The translations under genes were made by a program, and so were the position numbers. The notes under the pieces were generated by a model. The model searched no databases. It was not told the DNA's origin and saw only the letters and a list, made by a program, of their open reading frames with translations. Positions 51,901-59,573 of a stretch of DNA of 64,000 bases are shown here, in pieces (position 1 is the first letter of the stretch; each line of letters begins with the position of its first letter). This DNA is from Deltaproteobacteria bacterium (lineage in GTDB: Bacteria; Myxococcota_A; UBA9160; SZUA-336), in assembly GCA_029261925.1 (NCBI GenBank), contig JAJDAJ010000091.1, forward strand, positions 1 to 64,000, written 5' to 3'.

Positions 51901-52275
51901 GGCACCGACCTCGACGGCGACCTGGTGCACAACCTGGTGGACAACTGCCCGCACATCCTCAACACCAGCCAGGACGACAACGGCGGCTTCATGTCGTCGC
52001 TCGCCGACGGGACCGGCGATCGCTGCGAGTGCGGCGAGAGCACCGAAAACGGCGCCATCTTCGGTGACGACCTCGACAGCCTCCGCGCATCCCTGGCCGG
52101 AGATCCGCTCGCCACCGCGCCCAGCGAGCGCTGCAGCCTGGTCGGCGACCCGGCGAGCTGCGACATGGCCGACGTCGTTGCGCTGGCGCGCGCGCTCGGG
52201 GCGCAGCCGGGTCCCGGCGTCGGGCCCAGCTGCGCCGCGGCCGTCGCCCAGCCCTCTGCACCCCCGGACCCCTAG
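48928..52275 (+). CDS. Giant secreted RCC1-repeat protein with thrombospondin-3 and five-Cys C-terminal module
   Basis: The 1115-residue protein starts at ATG 48928, seven bases after AGGGG (ATGs at 48901 and 48922 are alternatives), and has a signal peptide to about residue 34. Fourteen RCC1-type repeats follow (about 36-555), each about 37 residues with H.C[AG] and CWG, i.e. two cysteines per repeat, enough for two seven-bladed propellers. Thrombospondin-3 calcium repeats follow (about 557-620), then a long beta-rich region (to about 1000). A C-terminal module (from Cys1033) with C-x-C and three further cysteines is shared with two other proteins here. It is first in an operon with TpsA, TpsB and CHAT genes. 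Confidence 0.83.
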   Translation: MRTLRSREFRRGRRHGAVALVATALALGAPAPARAGWQQLAGGAFHTCGIADGGSVLCWGASGAGQDEAPPGAARQLVSGAEFSCALAAGTDLISCWGAASSGQTSPPGAVYTQISAGDEFACGLLPDSTVECWGSNALGQLAAPAGRFTRVTAGANHACARRESGALECWGDDAAQQASPLTGGYLGPTAGRRHSCALDALGVAHCWGLGAGAAAPAAAGLRQLSAGGEHTCAVDADAALRCWGADGSGQATPPAGAFRSVHSGENHSCAIATDGSAQCWGRDLEGQTTPPVPRTPGLSVGSAFSCALRAVGTIDCWGLDGAGQLGVPPGSYTALAAGTAHGCALAGSGSVACWGADDEGQVSAIPPSLGFSAISAGREHSCALASADDMPRCWGSDALGQLQAPAVRLESIDAGSFHTCGIGDQGAVHCWGFDGSGQVSSPSDPMTRVSAGAAHSCGIRASDRSVVCWGLDDDGQSSPPAGPFIAVSAGRHHSCGVRLDGVARCWGLDDAGMSDPPALRFRDVSVGDAHSCGVTEDGAVACWGDASLGQLSSAFDDDADGIENAGDTCPGAGDPAQLDGDADGAGDVCDVCPGLHDPDQADSDGDGVGDLCDNCIDVANGSQLDTVGDVRGGDACRPLMLRLEPGEIETELTRYRVSVRCGALGAAQLRFGIFFPQSVAPGDVDFGDGCDDAEGCSVAQGLGDTVNPSTSTIAGPGLDEIGIRADTQYVLLTGQDNAAGDQELCSAGDFSEVFLADLLVAGVHDFGNPFLLTLQGLDRIGGVISAGGPLVLPGGIDAEPQAFMMLSGDVDPTVSIEIRPAVGDVTGTLWDVWLSSLLEISELRVGYTGEPNQPTSNLLVKGCETFSGGAANARSCAQGPGWPANVNAATSSTLGPDPGGSILPRDDTLYAELIGALPSGPSTSPALNYAFFEHSIARVQDTPPAGQNAQAPILTFDGASSAFAGADAVVEITAMPVSTDDVAFINAFTPGTDLDGDLVHNLVDNCPHILNTSQDDNGGFMSSLADGTGDRCECGESTENGAIFGDDLDSLRASLAGDPLATAPSERCSLVGDPASCDMADVVALARALGAQPGPGVGPSCAAAVAQPSAPPDP
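49033..50595 (+). repeat. Fourteen tandem RCC1-type coding repeats
   Basis: About 111-bp units inside the gene at 48928-52275. Every unit encodes an HxC[AG] and a CWG motif, usually followed by GQ and PP.G. Unit five has the most divergent linker (alanine-rich, no GQ). Confidence 0.75.
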
Positions 52276-52289
52276 GAGCCCGCCCAGCG

Positions 52290-55049
52290 ATGTCGAATCC
52301 GCACCGGGCGCGGCTGCGGCTGCTCCTGGGCTGCTGCATCGGGCTCTCGGGCCCCGCCGCGGCCGACGTCGTCCTCGACGGTACCCTCGGTCCGGCCGGT
52401 GCCGTGGGGGGCGGTCTCGTCGACGGTGCTCCGACCACGTACGTGATCGACGAGAGCCTCGGCCGGCGCGTCAGCGGGAACCTGTTCCACAGCTTCGGCC
52501 TGCTCTCGATCGAGGCCGGCGAGAGCGCGGCGTTCACCGGGGTCGAGCCCACGGCGGCGATCATCGCGCGCGTGACCGGGGGCGAGCCCTCGCTGCTCGG
52601 CGGCCGCCTGAGCTCGATGCTCCCGGGCGCCGACCTCTACCTGCTCAACCCCGCCGGCGTCGTGGTCGGTCCCGGGGGCAGCTTCGATGTGCCGGGCGCG
52701 GTTCACCTCTCCACGGCCGACGAGCTGCGGCTGGCCGACGGCGTGCGCTTCGCCGTGGAGGCCGCTCCGGCCGCGCAGCTGAGCAGCGCGCCGCCGGCTG
52801 CGTTCGGCTTCCTGCGTAGCGCGCCGGCGCCCGTCGAGGTCGGGGCGGTCTCGACCGCGCTCGCGGGCTCGCTCAGCGGGGGCCGCGTCGAGATCGGCCC
52901 GGGGCTCCTGGGCTCGCAGGGCGGCGACCTGGGGCTGTATTCGACGGGTGGGCCGTCCGTCGTGGGGCTCGATGGCGAGGGCGTGCTCGCCACGCCTGAT
53001 GCGCGCGTCGAGCTCCAGGGCACGCGCATCACGCTCGTGGCCGGTCCCGGCGGCGGGCCGGGCAGCTTCCGGATCCGCGCGGGCGCCCTGGTCGCCGATG
53101 GCGTGCTCGTGACCAGCCGCGCGCTCGGCGCGAGCGACGCCGGAGCGCTCGATCTACGCGCCGGCAGCATCGAGGTGCTCGGGACGAGCGTGATCCAGAG
53201 CTTGGCGGTGGGCAGCGGCGCGGGCGCGGACCTGCGCCTGGTCGCGGACACACTGCGCGTCACTGAGGGAAGCCTGATCGAGACCGACACGCTGGGCGAC
53301 GGCGCGGGCGGCGACGTCTCGCTGCGCGCGGGCGCCGAGCTGGTGCTCGATGCCGCCAGCCAGATCTCCACGCGCAGCGCCGGTGCCGCGCCCGGAGGCG
53401 CGCTGGCGCTCGCCGGGCCCACTCTGCGCCTGCACGGTGGGGCCCTGGTCTTCACCGCGACGTCGGGCTCGGCGGCGGGCGGGGCGATCGACGTCGCAGG
53501 TGGGGTGCTCACAGTCGGTGGAGGCGCGCGGCTGGCGTCCGAGACCAGCGGTCCGGGCGCGGGCGGCGCAGCGCACCTCGTCGTCGACGCGCTCGAGATC
53601 GACGGCCTCGGGGGCGCCGCCCTGGTGCAGACCACCACCAGCTCGGATGCTGTCGATGCCGGCCGCGGCGGCGGCATCGAGGTGGACGCACGGCGCGTGG
53701 AGCTGACGCGCGGCGGACAGATCGCGGCCACGACGCTGGGCACTGGCGACGCGGGTGACGTGCGACTGCACGGGCTCGATACGCTTGCGGTGGCGGGCGT
53801 GAGCGACGTGCCCGACGAGGGCGGCCGGCTGCCCGTCGCGGCGATCACATCGATCGCCGGCCTGCGCGCCGGCGCGACGGTGACCGGCGCCGGCGGCCGG
53901 GTCGAGATCGAGGCGCACGAGGTCGCACTCGGCAGCGGAGGCCAGATTCTGGCGCGGGGCTTCGGCTCGGGACGCGCCGGTGCGATCTCGCTCGATGTCG
54001 AGACCCTCTCGCTGGTCGGCGGGGGTGACGGACTCGCGGTCATCGAGGCCAGCGCCGAGGACGCCGACGCGGGCATGGTCTCGATCGTCGCCCGCGACGC
54101 GCTGCGCCTGGGGGCGGGCGGCCTGATCGCCTCCGGGACCAGCGGCACCGGCGACGGCAGCCGGGTCGAGATCCGTACCGGGCTGCTCGAGGCCGTGGGG
54201 CGCGATGCGCTGGGCAACCCGTCGGGCGTGCGTACCAACAGCTCGGGCGGTCGCAGCCCCGTGGTCACGGGTGATGGCGGTGACGTGTACATCGAGGCGC
54301 GCGACGTGGTCGTGTCGGCCGGCGCGGAGATCGCCTCGTCCACCGGCCGCGACACCTCGGGACGGGCGGGCGCGATCGACATCGCGGCCGCGAACGCGGT
54401 GCTGCTGCGCGATGCCGCACGCGTGACCTCGGAGACGAACGGCAGCGGCCCGGGCGGCGCGATCACGATCGAGGCGGGTCGCAGCATCGAGGTCCGCGGC
54501 GCTGCCGAGATCAGCGCCGCGAGCAATGACGCGGCGAGCACCGCCACCGCAGGCGCGGTGAGCCTGGTGGCGGGCGAGCGCATCGAGCTGCACGCCGGCG
54601 CGATCCGGACGCGCGCGGAGCTCGCCAGCGGCGGCGCCATCCGCATCCGCACGCGCGACCTGCTGCAGCTCGTCTCCAGCGAGATCAGCAGCCGCGTGCG
54701 CAGCGGTGCCGGCGACGGCGGGCGGGTGGACATCGACCCGCGGCTGGTGCTGATGCTGGACTCGCGCATCGAGGCGACGGCGTTCGAGGGCGATGGCGGG
54801 GACGTCTCGATCCGCGCCGACTCCCTGCTGCGCTCGGCCGGCTCGAGCATCGACGCCAGCTCGCGCTTCGGTCTCGACGGGCAGATCCAGATCGACTCGC
54901 CCACCAGCGAGATCACCGGCGAGATCGATCTGCTCCCGGCCGCCTTCCTCGACCCGTTCGACCTGCTCCGCGACGTGTGCACGCTCGACGACGCGCCGCG
55001 CGGCAGCCTGGTGGTCGATCCCGTGCGCGACTCCGGGGAGCTGCCCTGA
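52290..55049 (+). CDS. TpsA exoprotein (filamentous haemagglutinin N-terminal domain)
   Basis: The 919-residue protein has a signal peptide (about 25 residues). The TPS secretion domain (about 26-290) has NLFHSFGLLSIEAGESAAF and ADLYLLNPAGVVVGPGGSF. A G-rich beta-helix with many repeats of the form GGRVEI/AGAISLDVE follows. Its end (SSIDASSRFGLDGQIQID, then FDLLRDVC) matches the fused protein at 24209-28420 right up to where that protein continues into TPR-CHAT; here it stops 22 residues later. It starts 14 bp after the RCC1 gene and overlaps the TpsB start (TGATG). It is presumably exported by that TpsB. Confidence 0.86.
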   Translation: MSNPHRARLRLLLGCCIGLSGPAAADVVLDGTLGPAGAVGGGLVDGAPTTYVIDESLGRRVSGNLFHSFGLLSIEAGESAAFTGVEPTAAIIARVTGGEPSLLGGRLSSMLPGADLYLLNPAGVVVGPGGSFDVPGAVHLSTADELRLADGVRFAVEAAPAAQLSSAPPAAFGFLRSAPAPVEVGAVSTALAGSLSGGRVEIGPGLLGSQGGDLGLYSTGGPSVVGLDGEGVLATPDARVELQGTRITLVAGPGGGPGSFRIRAGALVADGVLVTSRALGASDAGALDLRAGSIEVLGTSVIQSLAVGSGAGADLRLVADTLRVTEGSLIETDTLGDGAGGDVSLRAGAELVLDAASQISTRSAGAAPGGALALAGPTLRLHGGALVFTATSGSAAGGAIDVAGGVLTVGGGARLASETSGPGAGGAAHLVVDALEIDGLGGAALVQTTTSSDAVDAGRGGGIEVDARRVELTRGGQIAATTLGTGDAGDVRLHGLDTLAVAGVSDVPDEGGRLPVAAITSIAGLRAGATVTGAGGRVEIEAHEVALGSGGQILARGFGSGRAGAISLDVETLSLVGGGDGLAVIEASAEDADAGMVSIVARDALRLGAGGLIASGTSGTGDGSRVEIRTGLLEAVGRDALGNPSGVRTNSSGGRSPVVTGDGGDVYIEARDVVVSAGAEIASSTGRDTSGRAGAIDIAAANAVLLRDAARVTSETNGSGPGGAITIEAGRSIEVRGAAEISAASNDAASTATAGAVSLVAGERIELHAGAIRTRAELASGGAIRIRTRDLLQLVSSEISSRVRSGAGDGGRVDIDPRLVLMLDSRIEATAFEGDGGDVSIRADSLLRSAGSSIDASSRFGLDGQIQIDSPTSEITGEIDLLPAAFLDPFDLLRDVCTLDDAPRGSLVVDPVRDSGELP

Positions 55050-56755
55050 TGCGAGCGGCGAGGCTCGCGCTGCTGCTGGCGCTCGCGCTGGGGCCCGCGC
55101 GCGCTGCCCGCGCGCAGCTCGAGCACCACCCGGCCAGCATGCGCCCGGAGCTGCCCGCGTTCGCGCCCGGGGAGGCTGGCTCGCTGGGGCTGCCGGCACT
55201 CCCCGAGCCCGGCGCCGCGGCCCGGCGCCGCCCCTCGTCGGGCCTGCGCGTGTACGTGCGCGAGATCCGCGTCGAGGACAGCACCGTCTTCTCGGCTGCG
55301 GAGCTGGCCCGGCTCACGGCTCCGTGGACGGGCCGCGAGGTCGGCACCGAGGAGCTGGTCGCGGCGCAGAACGCGATCACGCGGGCCTACATCGCGCGCG
55401 GGCACGTCAGCTCGGGCGCGCAGCTGCCGGACCAGGACGTGGTCGACGGCGTGGTGCGCATTCGCGCGGTCGAGGGTCGGCTCGAGTCGCTGTCGATCGA
55501 GGGGAACCGGCACTTCCGTCGCGACGCGCTGCGCGCGCGGCTGCTGCCCGACGCGTCGCGACCGCTGGCGCTCGACGAGCTGGAGCGCCGCCTGCGCCTG
55601 CTGCAGGCCGACGAGCGCATCGTCCGGGTGGATGCACGGCTCACCCCGGGCAGCGCTCCGGGCCTGGCGCGCCTCGGAGTCACGGTCCTGGAGGAGACGC
55701 CCTGGCGGCTGGGCGTGCGCGTCGCGAACGATGTGTCGTCGAGTCTGGGCGGCCGCCGGCTCGAGGTCGCGCTGGCGCATCTGAACCCGCTGGGGCTCGG
55801 CGACCGCCTGGGCGCGCGGATCTCTCTCGCGCGTGGCCTGGTCGACCTGGACCTGCGCTACACGCTGCCGCTCGGCGCGCACGGCACCACGCTCGAGCTC
55901 GGCTACCGGCGCGGCCGCGCCGAGGTGGTGGAGGGCCTGTTCGACGCTCTGGGCCTCGACGTGGACAGCCGCCGCTCCGACTGGACCGTGGCGCTGCGGC
56001 AGGTGCTGTACCGGCGCGCCGACCGGGAGCTGAGCGCGGGCATCGAGGGGCAGCGGCGCACGAGCCGCGTCGAGATCGCCGACCTGGGGCCGTTCGACTT
56101 CTTCGCCAGCCAGACCGGAGAGGACGAGACGCACGTGAGCGTGCTGCGGCCCCACGTGCAGTGGATCTCGCGCACGCCCGGGAGCGCGCTGGCGGCTCGC
56201 TACACCGTGAGCTTCGGCGTGGACTGGCTCGACGCCACGATCTACCCGTCGAGCGCCCCCGGCAGCGACGTGCCCGACGGCCGCTTCGTCTCGCACCTGA
56301 TCCAGCTCCAGTACGCGCGTCAGCTGCCGGACGCGCTGCGCGCAGCGCAGCTCGTGCTGCGCGGCGACGCGCAACTTGCGCGCGACGCGCTGCTGCCGAT
56401 GGAGCGCATTCCCGTGGGCGGACGCTCCAGCGTACGCGGCTACCACACCAGCGAGATGGTGCGCGACAGCGGGATCGTGCTCTCGGCCGAGGCGCGCATT
56501 CCGCTGCTGCGGGACGCGCGGGGCCGCGAGCGCCTGCAGCTGGTCCCGTTCGCCGACTTCGGCAAGGCCTGGAACCGCGATCGCCGTGCCTCGCAGCGCT
56601 CGATCGCGAGCCTCGGACTGGGGCTGCGACTCGACCTGGGTCGCGTGCGCGCGGGCATCTACTGGGGCGGCCGGCTGCGCCCGGTCGACCGACGGGACGG
56701 CGATGGCCTGCAGGACGCGGGCCTGCACCTGGAGCTCGAGGTCGCGGCGTTCTGA
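55049..56755 (+). CDS. TpsB outer-membrane transporter (FhaC/ShlB family)
   Basis: The 568-residue protein has a signal peptide (about 24 residues) and an unstructured linker. POTRA sequence follows (about 68-150: YVREIRVEDSTVFSAAEL, then HVSSGAQLPDQDVVDGVVRI), then the barrel with the VRGY loop motif (Arg463) and a terminal phenylalanine. It overlaps the TpsA stop and the CHAT start by one base each (TGATG), so the three are translated together. It is a clear paralogue of the transporter at 28417-30033. Confidence 0.87.
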   Translation: MRAARLALLLALALGPARAARAQLEHHPASMRPELPAFAPGEAGSLGLPALPEPGAAARRRPSSGLRVYVREIRVEDSTVFSAAELARLTAPWTGREVGTEELVAAQNAITRAYIARGHVSSGAQLPDQDVVDGVVRIRAVEGRLESLSIEGNRHFRRDALRARLLPDASRPLALDELERRLRLLQADERIVRVDARLTPGSAPGLARLGVTVLEETPWRLGVRVANDVSSSLGGRRLEVALAHLNPLGLGDRLGARISLARGLVDLDLRYTLPLGAHGTTLELGYRRGRAEVVEGLFDALGLDVDSRRSDWTVALRQVLYRRADRELSAGIEGQRRTSRVEIADLGPFDFFASQTGEDETHVSVLRPHVQWISRTPGSALAARYTVSFGVDWLDATIYPSSAPGSDVPDGRFVSHLIQLQYARQLPDALRAAQLVLRGDAQLARDALLPMERIPVGGRSSVRGYHTSEMVRDSGIVLSAEARIPLLRDARGRERLQLVPFADFGKAWNRDRRASQRSIASLGLGLRLDLGRVRAGIYWGGRLRPVDRRDGDGLQDAGLHLELEVAAF

Positions 56756-58797
56756 TGCGCGCTGCCGCGCTGCTCGCGATGCTGCTGGGGCTGCTGGCCG
56801 CGGGCCACGCCGCCGCCGACTCCGGCGCCTGCGCCCCGGATTCCGGTCCGCCGGTGCTGCCCGCCGACGCCGACGCGCACGCGCGGGCCAGCGCGCTGCT
56901 GGAGCACGCCGGCGGCCTGCGGCGCCGGGGTGCACTCGACGCCGCCTCGGCGGCGCTGGACGCCGCGGCGCCCGAGGTGGAGCGCTGTGCGGCTCCGGGG
57001 CCCGGGGCGCTGCTCGTCCTCGAGCGCGGTCTGGTGGCGCGCGCGCGCGGGGATCACGCGAGCGCAGCGCGCATTCTCGAGCGCGTCGAGGGACCGCAGG
57101 CGGCGCTCGCAGCCGTGCTCGCCCTCGGGTCCCGGGTCCGCAGCGGGCCGCGGGCGGTCGACCCCGCCCGCATCGCGGCCACGCGCGCGGGGATCGAGGC
57201 CCTGGCGAGTCCGCGCGAGCGGGCACACGCGCGGCTGCGCCTGGCGCAGGCGCTCGAGCAGCTGGCCTCCTCGGGCGAGGAGGGGCAGGCGCGGGTGCTG
57301 CTGCGCGCGGCCGCCGCCGACCTCGAGCAGGCCCGGATCGACGCCGTGGCCGGCGGCGCGACCGCGCTCGAGGCGCGTGCGCTCGCGGCGCTCTCGGGTC
57401 TGTACGCGCGCGATGCGCAGCCCGACGCGGCCCTGCGCCTGGCGCGCCGCTCGCTCTTCCTGGCGCGCGCGGCCGACGACCCCGGAGCGGAGCGCGCCGC
57501 GCAGGCGCGCCTCGGAAGCCTGGCACGCGCGCGCTCCGATCGGCCCGCCGCGATCGCCGCGCTGCGCGCCGCCGTCGAGCTGCTGAGCGTGGCGCGGCCC
57601 GCCACCGCCGACGACGCGCAGCGCGCGCTCGAGCTCCAGCACGAGCTGGTGGACCTGCTGCTGCAGTCGGCCGCGCGCGCGGGAGATCCACAGGCGACGC
57701 TGCGCGAGGCGCGCGACGTGCTCGAGGCCCTCAAGGCCGACGAGCTGCGCGATTACTTCGCCGATCCCTGCGTCGCGCCGCGGCGCCAGGTGGCGGCCGA
57801 TGCCATCGCGGGAGCGGTCGTGGTCTACCCGGTGGCGCTGCCCGATCGCCTCGAGCTGATCGTCGGCCGTGGGGGACGCCTGCTGCGCCGCAGCGTGCCC
57901 GTGGGCGCCGCGCGCCTCGAGGCCGAGGTGCACCGCCTGCGGCGTCTGCTCGAGAAGCGCACCACACGCGAGTACGTGCGGCCCGCGCGCCAGCTCCACG
58001 ACTGGCTGGTGCGCCCGCTCGGCGACGTGCTCGCCGGCGGGCCGGTCGAGGCGCTGGTCTTCGTGCCCGGCGGCGCCCTGCGCACGGTCCCGCTGGCGGC
58101 CCTGATCGACCGGGAGACCGGTGCCTACCTGGTCGAGCAGTACCCGCTGGCGGTCACGCCGGGCATCGGCCTGACCGAGCCGCGCGCGCTGCCCGCGAGC
58201 GGGGCGCGCGTACTGGCCGCCGGCGTGAGCCGGGCGGTCGGCGACTTCGCGCCGCTGCCCCACGTGGAGCCGGAGCTCGCCGAGCTCGCCCGGCTCTGGG
58301 GCGCGCGCGTGCTCGCCAACGACGCGTTCGTGATCTCCGCCTTCGAGCGCGCCATCCGGGGTGCACGCGTCGACGTGGTGCACGTGGCGTCGCACGCGGA
58401 GTTCCGCGGCGCGCGCGACGGCAGCTTCCTGCTCGCCTGGGACGGCCGGCTGTCGATCGACCGCCTGGCGGAGCTGATCGACGCGACGCGGCACCGCGAC
58501 GACCCGATCGAGCTGCTCGCGCTCAGCGCCTGCGAGACCGCGGCGGGCGACGAGCGCGCCGCACTCGGGCTGGCGGGCGTCGCGGTACGGGCCGGCGCGC
58601 GCAGCGCGCTCGCCACGCTCTGGCCCGTCAACGACCAGGTGGCCAGCGAGCTGGTCGGGCGCTTCTACGCCGAGCTTGCCCGCGGCGCCTCGCGGGCCCG
58701 CGCCCTGCAGCGGGCGCAGATCGCGATCCTGACGCGGCAGAGCTACCGGCACCCCGCCTACTGGGCGCCGTTCCTGCTGATCAGCAGCTGGCTCTGA
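56755..58797 (+). CDS. Exported TPR-CHAT protease-like protein
   Basis: The 680-residue protein has its own Sec signal peptide (about 21 residues), TPR-like helical repeats (about 40-330) and a C-terminal CHAT domain (about 360-680). The caspase-like dyad is intact: His547 in VHVASHAEF and Cys593 in LSACETAAGDE. The C-terminal half is closely similar to the CHAT part fused to TpsA at 24209-28420. With a signal peptide it should reach the periplasm, unlike the cytoplasmic CHAT proteases of defence systems. Possible job: processing the TpsA or RCC1 protein. That is inference. Confidence 0.85.
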   Translation: MRAAALLAMLLGLLAAGHAAADSGACAPDSGPPVLPADADAHARASALLEHAGGLRRRGALDAASAALDAAAPEVERCAAPGPGALLVLERGLVARARGDHASAARILERVEGPQAALAAVLALGSRVRSGPRAVDPARIAATRAGIEALASPRERAHARLRLAQALEQLASSGEEGQARVLLRAAAADLEQARIDAVAGGATALEARALAALSGLYARDAQPDAALRLARRSLFLARAADDPGAERAAQARLGSLARARSDRPAAIAALRAAVELLSVARPATADDAQRALELQHELVDLLLQSAARAGDPQATLREARDVLEALKADELRDYFADPCVAPRRQVAADAIAGAVVVYPVALPDRLELIVGRGGRLLRRSVPVGAARLEAEVHRLRRLLEKRTTREYVRPARQLHDWLVRPLGDVLAGGPVEALVFVPGGALRTVPLAALIDRETGAYLVEQYPLAVTPGIGLTEPRALPASGARVLAAGVSRAVGDFAPLPHVEPELAELARLWGARVLANDAFVISAFERAIRGARVDVVHVASHAEFRGARDGSFLLAWDGRLSIDRLAELIDATRHRDDPIELLALSACETAAGDERAALGLAGVAVRAGARSALATLWPVNDQVASELVGRFYAELARGASRARALQRAQIAILTRQSYRHPAYWAPFLLISSWL

Positions 58798-58808
58798 GGC
58801 CGCTGCTC

Positions 58809-59504
58809 TCAGGGCATCGCCAGCTCTTCCTGGCCGATCTGGCGCATCAGCTCCTTCCAGCTCGCGGCGTCGCGCGTGCGGACCGCGCGGTCGAGCGCGT
58901 CGTACCACAGGCCCGCGCCGCCGAGCGCGCGGGCGTCGGCGTCATCGCCCAGCTCCTCGGGAGGCTCCACGCGCTGGATCCAGCCCATCTCCACCTTGTC
59001 GCGCGAGTGGCGCTCGCGATCGGGCATCACGGAGATCGCCCACTCGTACTCGACGCCCGGCGCCAGCTCGACGCCGCAGTCGGCCAGGTCGAACGCGTAC
59101 GCGCCCGCGCGCCCGACGCCCTCGATCAGGTGCTCGCAGAGCGGGTCGATCCCGTCGGCGGCGATCAGCGTGAACACCACCGCGGCCTCACCGGGGGCGT
59201 CCTCGATCGACCAGTACAGGCGCGGCCGGCCCTCGCGGGTCCGCGCGACGTGCTCCGGGGCCAGGGTGTGTGGCCGGGGCGCCTCGAGGGCCACCCGCGT
59301 GGCCGAGGCGATCTTGCTGCGCAGCGCGGGCTTCCCCAGGCGTGGTGGCTGGTAGACGGGGCGCGGTGCGGTTCGCGGCGGGGCCTGCCCGGCCTCGCCG
59401 CCCTGGGCCACCTGGACGACGCGTGCGTCGGCCAGCGCGCTTGCCGCGCTGGCGGGCGCTGGCAGGGCCGCGAGTGCGGCGCTGATCAGGATCTGGACGA
59501 GCAT
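58809..59504 (-). CDS. Secreted DUF928 domain protein
   Basis: The 231-residue protein has a signal peptide (about 20 residues), a basic proline-rich linker and a DUF928 domain (about 95-225). The domain has GIDPLCEHLIEGV, LAPGVEYEWAI, GWIQRVEPPEE and GAGLWYDALDRAV. DUF928 proteins are typical neighbours of CHAT and TPS genes, best known in cyanobacteria; no activity is established. The same domain is fused to the anti-sigma protein at 1429-2634. It is convergent with the CHAT gene (11 bp gap), and a CRP-like site lies about 61 bases upstream of its start. Confidence 0.8.
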   Translation of the reverse strand: MLVQILISAALAALPAPASAASALADARVVQVAQGGEAGQAPPRTAPRPVYQPPRLGKPALRSKIASATRVALEAPRPHTLAPEHVARTREGRPRLYWSIEDAPGEAAVVFTLIAADGIDPLCEHLIEGVGRAGAYAFDLADCGVELAPGVEYEWAISVMPDRERHSRDKVEMGWIQRVEPPEELGDDADARALGGAGLWYDALDRAVRTRDAASWKELMRQIGQEELAMP

Positions 59505-59557
59505 CTCGGCTTTCCTCCTCGGATTCCCCGAGCATCGGCGAGGCCGGCGCCGCTGTC

Positions 59558-59573
59558 TGTGAAATCCTTCACG
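59558..59573. promoter_or_regulatory. CRP-like palindrome (site E) overlapping the cyclase stop codon
   Basis: TGTGA-AATCCT-TCACG matches nine of ten CRP positions. It covers the last bases of the cyclase gene (stop at 59569-59571) and is centred about 61 bases before the DUF928 start, a common activator distance. Confidence 0.65.

Noticed and set aside
48697..51954. Open frame of 1085 codons on the minus strand
   Set aside because: It is antisense to the RCC1 repeats and looks repetitive only because those repeats are.
52703..57691. Open frame of 1662 codons on the minus strand
   Set aside because: It crosses three well-supported plus-strand genes (TpsA, TpsB, CHAT). It is low-complexity Arg/Ala/Pro/Ser and is a shadow.
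56755..58797. CHAT gene as part of a CRISPR-associated or gasdermin-type defence system
   Set aside because: The protein has a Sec signal peptide and sits with TpsA and TpsB. No gasdermin, type III CRISPR or reverse transcriptase gene is nearby.
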